This document shows, piece after piece, positions 56,470 to 64,000 of a DNA stretch of 64,000 nucleotides; the stretch's first letter is position 1, and each line of letters begins with the position of its first letter. The DNA is taken from NCBI RefSeq assembly GCF_958450345.1, contig NC_088783.1, positions 58,380,395-58,444,394 of the forward strand, given 5' to 3'. Source of the DNA: Calliphora vicina (taxonomy: Eukaryota; Arthropoda; Insecta; Diptera; Calliphoridae). Made by a program: the position numbers and the translations under genes. The notes below the pieces were generated by a model, which was given only the letters and a program-made list of their open reading frames with translations, ran no database searches and had not been told where the DNA came from.

Positions 56470-59400
56470 GTGGGTAAAATAAATATCCCTTGAAGGAAAT
56501 TTTTTTCAGCGAGGGAAATTTTCAAAATTTTCTCATAATTTAAGAACCTAAAGCAAATACTTTAAAATGCACTTAAAATTTTATTGCAAATACTTTAAAG
56601 TAAAATTTACCTTCGTTCGATTTTTTTTAAAAAAACAGAAAATTAGATAAATTTTTATAGTTCAAATGAAATTTAAGTAAAATAATTATGAAATTTTTTA
56701 AAAAAAAATTCACCTGAAAGGATATATTTTAAACAAGGGAAATTTTTAAAAAAAATTTATAATTTAAAATAATTTGAAATTCATTCAAAAATTTTATGAA
56801 AAACGCTATAAACAAAAATTTCCTTTAAAGGGAAATTTTTTGAAAATAAGGAAATTTTATTATTTTGATACAATTTGTTTGCTTATTCAAAAACAAACTA
56901 AATTTGTTAAAAATACCTTTGAAATTTTCAAAAATTAAAATTTCCCTTGAAAGGAAATTTTTCAAAACAAGGGAAATTTTTGAAAATTTTGGTAAAAACT
57001 CTTTATACAAAAATTTCCTTTGCAGGGAAATTTTTTAAAAATAATTTTGAAATTTCCTCGAAAGGAAATTTTTTTTCAATGAGGGAAATTTTCAAAATTT
57101 TTCAAATTTCTTAAAAATTTTAAATTTTCAAAAATAAAAATGTCCCTTGAAAGGAAATTTTTCAAAACAAGGGAAATTTTTGAAAATTTTGGTAAAAACT
57201 CTTTAAACAAAAATTTCCTTTGAAGTGAAATTTTTTAAAAATAGGGATATAGTCAAACGAAATTTAAGAAAAATAATTGTGAAATTTTAAAAAATAAAAA
57301 CTTCCTCGAAAGGAAATTTTTTTCAAAAGTCATTTCATTTATTAAAAAAATTAAAGCAAATGCTAATTAAAAATTTTGTTGAAAAAACTTTAAAGTAAAA
57401 TTTCCCTAAAAGGAACATTTTTTCAAAAACAAAAGATTATTTTTTTTTATAATTCAAAAACAAACAAAACTTAAGAAAAATAATTGTGAAATTTTTAAAA
57501 ATAAAAATTTCCTTTGAAAGGATATAAAATAAAATTTCCCTTAAAGCAAATTTTTTTTAAAAACAGAAAATTTTAAAATTGTTTGTAATTCAACGTGTGT
57601 ATCAAAAAAACGAAATTTAAGAAAGTTAATTACGAAATTTTAAAAAATAAAAACTTCCCTTGCAAAGAAACTTTTTTCAATGAAGGAAATTTTCAAATTG
57701 TCCCATAAAAAAAAATTAAAGCGAATGCTTTAAAATGCATTCAAAATTATATTGAAAATACTTTGAAATAAAATTTTCCTTAAGGGAATTTTTTTAAAAA
57801 CAGAAAAATTTAAAGTAAAATTTCCCTTAAAGGGGAATTTTTTCAAAATAGAAAATTTAAATTTTTTTTGTAGCTCAGCGTGCTTATTAAATTTAAGAAA
57901 AACAAGTAAGAGATCTATATTCGGCTGTGACGAATCTTATATACCCTTCACCAAATTATATTTTAAAATAAATTTTTATAAATATTTTTAGGTAAACAAA
58001 ATTTAATTTTTTTTGAATTGTTTTTCAAATTTTTTTTTTCGAAATTGTTTTTTAATTTTTTTTAAAAAAAAGTTTTTTCCAAATTTTTTAAAAAAAATTT
58101 TTTTTTAAAAAAAAATTAAATTTTTTTTTTTTTTTAAATTTATGACAAAAAAATTTTTGGGATGAAAAAAAATTCGGGTTCGATTTTGACCCATTGTAGG
58201 TCCAACTTACTATAGCCTTATCTACATCGTTGCAATGGACTTTGAAATATCTATCATTAGATATCCATATTGTCTATATTAATGACTTAGTAATCCCTAT
58301 ATAGATCAAAAATAGGTCAAAAATCGATGTTGTCCCGGTTTTTTGCTCATATCTCCGTTATTTATGGACCGATTTTGCTGATTTTAAATAGCAAACTTCT
58401 CGAAAGCATGTCTGACAGAATTATTGAAGATTTGGATCCCGAAGATATCTGGGATCTTCAGAAAATTGATTTCAACAGACAGACAGACGGACATGGCTTA
58501 ATCAACTCCGCTATGTATAAGGATCCAGAATATTTACTTTATAGGGTCGGAAATAAAAAATGTAGAAATTACAAACGGAATGACAAGAAGGTGAAGGTAT
58601 AATAATTGTCAAATTTTTAAAAATAAAAACTTTTCTTGAAAGGACCTTTTTTTCAACGAGGGAAGTTTTTAAAATTGTCCCATAGTAAAAAAAAAACTTA
58701 AAATAATGAAAATAATTTGAAATAAAATTTCCCTTAAAGCGAAAACAGAAAAATTTTAAAATTATTTAGAATTCAGCTTATTTATTCAAAAATAACTAAT
58801 TTTTGTAAAAAACATTTTGAAATTTTTAAAAATAAAAATTTCCCTTGAAAGGACATTTTTCTTAACTAGGGAAATTTTCAAATTTTTTTTCGTAGTTTAA
58901 AAACCTTAAGCAAATGCTTCAAAATTTAGTTAAAATTTTGGTGCAAATACTTGAAAGTAAAATTTCCCTTTAAAAGGATTTTGTTTAAAACAGAAAATTT
59001 TAAAAATTGTATATAATTCAGCGTGCTTGTCAAAAACAAATAAAATTCAAGAAAACTAATTTTGAAATTAAAAAAAAAATAAAAATTTACTTGAAAGAAT
59101 ATTTTTAAAACAAAGGGAAATTTTTAAAAGTGTTTTATAATTTACGGACTTAAAGCTAACGTCTTAAAATTCATTGAGAACTTTGGTAAAAATGATTTAA
59201 ACAAAAATTTCCCTTAAAGGAAAACTTTTTGTAAATAGGGAAATTTTATGATTATCTTATAATTTGGTTTGCTTGTTTAAAAAGAAACAAAATTTATAAA
59301 AAAAAGTTTGAAATTTTCCAAAATAAAAATTTCCCTTGAAAGGAATTTTTTTTTTCAACTAGGGACATTTTAGAAATTGTTTATAGTTTTAAATTCTAAA

Positions 59401-60410
59401 GCAAATGTTTGTAAACACATACATTTTTGTTGGAAAAACTTTAAAATAAAAATTCCCTTAAAGGGATTTTTTTCAAAAACAGAAAATTTTCGAAATAGGT
59501 TATTTATTCAGTTTGATTATCAAAAATAAACTAAATTTAAGAAAAGAAAAATTTTGAAATTTTTAAAAATAAAAATTTCCCTTGCAAGTATATTTTTTAA
59601 TCAAGGGAAATTTTCAAATTTTTTTTATAATTTTAAAATTTATAGCAAATTCATTGATAATTTTATTAAAACCCTTTAAACAAAAATTTCCTTTAAAGGG
59701 AAACTTTTTGAAAAATAGGGAAATTTTTAAGTTGTGGACATAATTTCGCTTGCTTATTGAAAAACAAACATAATTTATAAAAAAAATATCTTTAAAATTT
59801 CTAAAAATAAAAACTTCCCTTGAAAGGAAATTTTTTTTCAACGAAGGAAATTTTCAAAATTGTTTATAGTTTAAAATTCTAATCAAATGCTTTGAAACAC
59901 ATGCATTTTTGTTGAAAAAACTTAAAATTTCCTTTAAAGGGACATTTTTCAAAAACAGAAAATTTTCGAAATTGTTGTTTTTTCAGCTTGATTATCAAAA
60001 ATAAACTAAATTTAAGAAAAAAAAGATAGGATATTTTTTAATCAAGGGAAATTTTAATTTTTTTTTTATAATTTTAAAATGTATAGCAAATGCTTTGAAA
60101 TTCATTGAACATTTTATTACAAATCCTTTAAACAAAAATTTCCTTTAAAGGGAAATTTTTTGAAAATATAATTTTGCTAGCTTATTTAAAAACAAACAAA
60201 ATTTATTAAAAATATCTTTAAAATTTTCCAAAATAAAAATGTGCCTAGAAAGGATTTTTTTTAGCAAGGGAAATTTTCAATATTTTTTCATAATTTGAAA
60301 ACTAAAAGTGAATGCTTTAAAATGTTACTGAAAATAACTTAAATATAAATTCCCCTTAAAGGAAAAAAATTCAAAAAAATAATTAGAATTTATGAAAAAT
60401 AATTTTCAAA
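56470..60410. repeat. ~248-bp AT-rich satellite with AAATTTCCCTT/AAGGGAAATTT core
   Basis: Diverged units each contain AAAAATTTCCCTTGAAAGG followed by a region ending AAGGGAAATTTT, then TTGTTT(G)CTTATTCAAAAAC and AAATTTA-GAAAA. In the best-preserved part the spacing is ~248 bp (59324 to 59572), with two related half-units per period. Each half has a palindrome around TTTCCCTTTAAAGGGAAA. The array is interrupted by a dispersed repeat at 57906-58607. ORFs in it have no meaning. Confidence 0.88.
57906..58607 (-). repeat. dispersed fly repeat, family A copy 2 (lacks the MITE)
   Basis: This is the inverted copy of 2575-3304. At the site where copy 1 carries the 127-bp MITE, this copy is continuous (AGGGATTACTAAGTCATTAA on the minus strand), so it acts as the empty-site reference. 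The 91-codon ORF (58327-58602) reads through it and is not a gene. Inserted in the satellite. Confidence 0.85.
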
Positions 60411-60648
60411 TTTCAATAATTTTGCTTTACGGGAAACTTCTTACAATTGTTATGAAGGGTATCAAACTAGGGAATATTATGGCTAGAATTCATAAATTAT
60501 TTTTGGGAACAACTAAAAACACTTCTACAGTTTTGCAAAGTCTTGTTTACAAGTATTTTTTAAATTTTCTTAAAATCCCCCATATTTCTACCACTGTGCA
60601 CCATGTACATATGTATTTATAATTCTGTTATTGTCTTTTTGACAACAG

Positions 60649-61511
60649 GAAGTTCAGCCATGTTGCCATAAACCAAACAAAATAAAACGGAAGCAAATAT
60701 TTTCTACTGCAACCCACCACCACCACCACCACAACGCAACAGACTGCCATCAACACAAAACAAGTGCCACAGTTTACAGACAAATTAAAATTGAAACAAA
60801 ACAAAACAAAAAAATAAACACTTTTAAAAACAAAATAAAACTTTTAAATGAAAGACAATGAAAGAAAATAAATTTTTCATACAAAAACCAAACAACTTTT
60901 CTCAAAACTTCAAATAGAAAATTTATTTAATATTCAACACAAATTTTTTGCAAAAGAAAAGGAATAAATTTGACAACGACTAGTAATTGCAACAAGATTT
61001 AAATTTAAACTTTTTGTATAGAAAAAATAAAAAAAGAAAATCCGAAAATCCTTGGCTTAAGAACAACAACAGTTAAGCAAAAAAAGTTAAACTGCCACTA
61101 GCTGGCTGGTTTCCAAAACCATTGTTTGGCCTTGTTTTTTTTTTTTTTTTTGACAAAACTGCTTTTATTTTGCTGTGTGTCTTGCATCTACAATTCAATG
61201 TAATTGCGGAAATTGTCTACAATTTGTTGATGATTGCAAATTACTTCTGTGTGCCTCCTTTATTGTGTAAACGCAGCCAGCTTGATGGTGCCACAGCAAA
61301 TAGTGGAGAATCGATGCAACAGTTTGAAATCACTGTGTGGGCCAAACTCTAAACTGCTCCAGTTAATTTAAATGGAACATTTTTTCCTGCTCATCTAAGA
61401 AAAACTGTTTGTACTAGAAAACATTTGTTGCTGATAATTAAGAAGAAAATAGAAAAAAACTAAATCGAAAGACCACAAGTTGCTTGGAGAAAACTTCAAC
61501 ATGCTCAATGG
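60649..61511 (+). other. candidate 5' exon of a host gene
   Basis: GTCTTTTTGACAACAG just before 60649 is a good polypyrimidine-AG acceptor. CAACATG at 61497-61503 is an excellent fly start context. After ATG CTC AAT GG there is a strong donor, GTAAGTGAG, from 61512. The intervening sequence is rich in CAA and A-runs with upstream ATGs, like a long dipteran 5' UTR. Coding would be only M-L-N-G plus a split codon, so this rests on splice and start signals alone. An alternative start of the exon, or no exon at all, is possible. Confidence 0.3.
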
Positions 61512-61990
61512 GTAAGTGAGTTTTTTTTTTCTGATATTTTTTTAAATTTAATGAACTTTAATATTAATTAACAAATATTATTACTAAAACGATTATTTCC
61601 ATAAAGTATTTTTCTAGTCTTGCATGTGTTTAGCCAGTAGTAATCACAACCTAGACATGCAACATTTATTAGTTTTAATAAAAATTCTTTGCCATAATAA
61701 TGTCTCTGGTAATTATTGTAAATACTTGCTAAAATGATAATGAACTCTCTAATAGTCATAAAAATAGCTATTAAACCACTTCGTAGAACAAGTAATCAAA
61801 ATTTAATTTCTGTGTTTAGTTGATAAAACAATTGTAATAATATTCCATAAAATGTCTGGCAATTATTTGCCAAGCTAAAGAAATTCCTTTCATACCAAGC
61901 AACATAAGAAAAAAGGGATTTATTACAAAGATATGTAATTGAAATGAAATGGATTAAAATTATTCATATTGTTACGTTTTTGGCTTTTAA
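61512..61990. other. AT-rich stretch before the minisatellite
   Basis: No gene is supported. If the exon at 60649-61511 is real, this and all that follows would lie in its first coding intron. Confidence 0.35.
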
Positions 61991-61991
61991 A

Positions 61992-62885
61992 AATGGACTA
62001 TGTAATGACCTACGATTGCACTTGAAATTGTACTTAATAAAGACCCACGATTGCCCTTGAAATTAGACTATATAAAAATCTACGATTGAACTGGAAATTG
62101 ATTTTTATAAAACTGACTTTATGATTGACGATCGCACTTAAAATATAACTATATAATTGCCTACGATTATACTTGAGATTACACTATATAATGACCTACG
62201 ATCGCACTTGAGATTAAACCATATAATGACCAACGATCGCACTTGAGATTATAATATAATGACCTACGATCGCACTTGAAATTGGACTATATACTGACCT
62301 ACGATCGCACTTAAAATATAACTATATAATGACCTACGATCGCACTTGAGATTAAACTATATAATGGCCAACGATAGCACTTGAAATTGGACTATATGAT
62401 GACCTGCGATCGCACTTGAAATTTATAAAGACCTACGATCGCGCTTGACATTGGACTATATAATGGCCTGCGATCGCACTTGAAATTTAACTTTATAAAG
62501 ACCTACAATTGCGCATGAAATTGGACTATATAATGACTCGTGATCGCACTTAAAAAATAACTATATAATGACCTACGATTGCACTTGAGATTAAACTATA
62601 TAATGATCAACGATCGCACTTGAAATTTATAAAGACCTACTATCGCACTTGAAATTGGGCTATATAATGGCCTGCGATCGCACTTGAAATAGAACTTTAT
62701 AAAGACCTACGATTGCACTTGAAATTTAACTTTATAAAGACCTACGATGAAATTAGACTATATCGCACTTAAAATATAATGATATAATGACCTACGATCG
62801 CTTGAAATTTAACTTTATAAAGACCTACGATTGCACATGAAATTAGACTATATAATGACCTACGATCGTATTTCAAATTGGACTA
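61992..62885. repeat. 35-bp minisatellite (TGACCTACGATCGCACTTG...)
   Basis: About 25 units of TGACCTACGATCGCACTTGA followed by AATTGGACTATATAA. Two unit types alternate in places. One has TATATAATGACC and the other TTTATAAAGACC with CGATTGCAC, hinting at a 70-bp dimer. Most units contain the palindrome CGATCG. The last unit is broken off after GGACTA by the DD37E element. Confidence 0.93.
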
Positions 62886-64000
62886 AGGAGTGAGATCGAA
62901 AAATTCTTAACACACGTTTTTCATTACATTTTTTAACCCAAGTATTATTTGAATTTTTTTTTGATCAAGTTACCTTTGAAAAACATGTCAGTTATTATGT
63001 GTAATGTCAATTATATTAATTTTTTTGTTAATCTGATTAAAATGAGTGACCAGAAAAAAGTGCGTACTGAAATTATTAAATATTTTCAACAAAACCCAAC
63101 TTGGTCTTACAAAAAGTTGGCCAAGCATACAAAGGTCTGCCGTCAAACTGTTTCCAATGTTATTAAACAGTACCGGGAGAACTTGTCAGTTGATAGAAAA
63201 CCTGGTTCAGGTAGAAGGAATGGTCCACATGATGTTTCTAAAGCCAAAAAAATAGAACGCATTTTCAAAAGAGCTCCCAACACATCCGGTAGGAAAGCAG
63301 CCCGGTTAGCTCAGTGCTCGGACTATTTGGTACGAAAAGTTAAAGCTAATGCAGGTTTAAAAACATACAAGGCTCAAAAAGTTCCTGACAGGAACGCTAC
63401 TAAAAATTTAGAGGCCAAAAACAGAGCACGGAAATTGAAGTCAAGTTTTATAAAAAAATATTCTTGCTGCATAATGGATGACGAAACGTATGTTCTGGCA
63501 GATTTTTCGCAACTTCCAGGTCAAAAATTTTATGTTGCTGATGCTCGAGGGAATGTTGAAGAAAAGTTTAGGACCCAAAAGCAGACAAAATTTCCCAGAA
63601 AGTTCTTGGTATGGCAAGCAATATGCAGTTGCGGCAAAAGAAGCCACTCATTTGTTACAACGGGCTCTATAAATACCGAAATTTACATCAAGGAATGTTT
63701 ACAAAAAAGGCTGCTTCCATTCATAAGACTTCATAATGTGTCCACTTATTTTTGGCCTGACTTGGCATCCTGTCACTATGGCAAACAAGCCCTTGAGTGG
63801 TACAAGAACAATAATGTGGTATTTGTACCAAGAGAGGCAAATCCTCCAAACTGCCCGGAGCTAAGGCCAGTGGAGAGATATTGGGCTCTTGTTAAAAGAG
63901 AATTGAAGAGTACAAAAAAGGTGTCCAAAAGTGTGGTAGATTTTAAACGGAGATGGACTACATGTTCGAGCAAAGTGACAGAAAGCACTATAAAAACGTT
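62886..64000 (+). mobile_element. DD37E Tc1/mariner-superfamily transposon, right end outside window
   Basis: The unit sequence GGACTATATAATG of the minisatellite is cut after GGACTA. New sequence begins AGGAGTGAGATCGAAAAATT, so a TA (62884-62885) sits at the junction as expected for this superfamily. About 155 bp of leader precede the transposase ATG at 63042. The matching right terminal repeat and second TA would lie beyond 64000. Confidence 0.75.
63042..64000 (+). CDS. intact DD37E transposase (3' end off window)
   Basis: This frame is open for 319 codons from ATG 63042 (AAAATG context) to the window edge. Residues ~5-45 (RTEIIKYFQQ...QTVSNVIKQY) form a first helix-turn-helix; ~66-105 (KAKKIERIF...RKAARLA) a second, both for terminal-repeat binding. 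The catalytic domain has IMDDETYV (Asp147), YFWPDLAS (Asp240) and ELRPVERYW (Glu278). There are 92 residues between the first pair and exactly 37 between the last, so the triad is DD37E. That spacing is known from the ITmD37E group first described in mosquitoes (established knowledge, from memory). Usual length is ~330-350 aa, so only a short C-terminus is missing. No stop or frameshift is seen, unlike every other transposase here, which implies recent arrival or activity. Confidence 0.85.
   Translation, partial: MSDQKKVRTEIIKYFQQNPTWSYKKLAKHTKVCRQTVSNVIKQYRENLSVDRKPGSGRRNGPHDVSKAKKIERIFKRAPNTSGRKAARLAQCSDYLVRKVKANAGLKTYKAQKVPDRNATKNLEAKNRARKLKSSFIKKYSCCIMDDETYVLADFSQLPGQKFYVADARGNVEEKFRTQKQTKFPRKFLVWQAICSCGKRSHSFVTTGSINTEIYIKECLQKRLLPFIRLHNVSTYFWPDLASCHYGKQALEWYKNNNVVFVPREANPPNCPELRPVERYWALVKRELKSTKKVSKSVVDFKRRWTTCSSKVTESTIKT

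Noticed and set aside
58327..58602. 91-codon plus ORF
   Set aside because: Lies wholly within a dispersed repeat whose other copy (2575-3304) has no corresponding ORF.
63441..63988. Minus-strand ORFs at the right end
   Set aside because: Shadows of the plus-strand DD37E transposase, which has a full set of catalytic and DNA-binding motifs.

Overview
The window looks like non-coding, repeat-dominated DNA from a brachyceran fly, probably a calyptrate such as a blowfly, house fly or stable fly (inference). It is strongly AT-rich and has no bacterial gene layout. It carries insect-type mariner, LINE and short inverted-repeat elements, and dispersed repeats of the kind I associate with calyptrate genomes. 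I found no convincing complete host gene. The only host-gene signal is a weak one: a possible 5' exon at 60649-61511 with a good acceptor, a good Kozak ATG and a good splice donor.

Layout. 1-1571: relics of a LINE with an RNase H domain, plus a mariner tail. 1899-3491: a possible TTAA-flanked element containing a dispersed fly repeat, which itself contains a 127-bp MITE with a clean TAA duplication. 5.2-8.6 kb: inverted minisatellites and three inverted-repeat elements. 11.8-13.5 kb: a very homogeneous 11-bp satellite. 14.8-17.9 kb: a ~135-bp AT-rich satellite holding a mariner fragment. 19.4-20.7 kb: RTE-like LINE pieces around a ~172-bp satellite. 21.0-28.5 kb: mariner, LINE and jockey-like debris plus a tRNA-derived SINE. 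31.9-38.8 kb: two related 19-22-bp arrays, the second running into a 31-bp array built on an AACCGGTT palindrome. 40.2-50.0 kb: decayed mariner copies interrupted by two LINEs and an unknown insert. 51.7-54.3 kb: a dispersed repeat and a hAT-like element with nested palindromes. 56.5-60.4 kb: a ~248-bp satellite interrupted by a dispersed repeat. 62.0-62.9 kb: a 35-bp minisatellite. 62.9 kb to the end: a Tc1/mariner-superfamily element with an intact DD37E-spaced transposase running off the window.

Almost every coding signal is a decayed transposon protein. The exceptions are the DD37E transposase (63042 to the end, no stop in 319 codons) and a 5'-truncated LINE reverse transcriptase (43635-44978, minus strand, one internal stop). 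Tandem repeats make up roughly a quarter of the window, which fits heterochromatic or pericentromeric DNA or a long repeat-filled intron or intergenic region (inference). The two most interesting items are the ~85-copy AACCGGTT palindrome array and the intact DD37E element inserted at a TA within a minisatellite unit.
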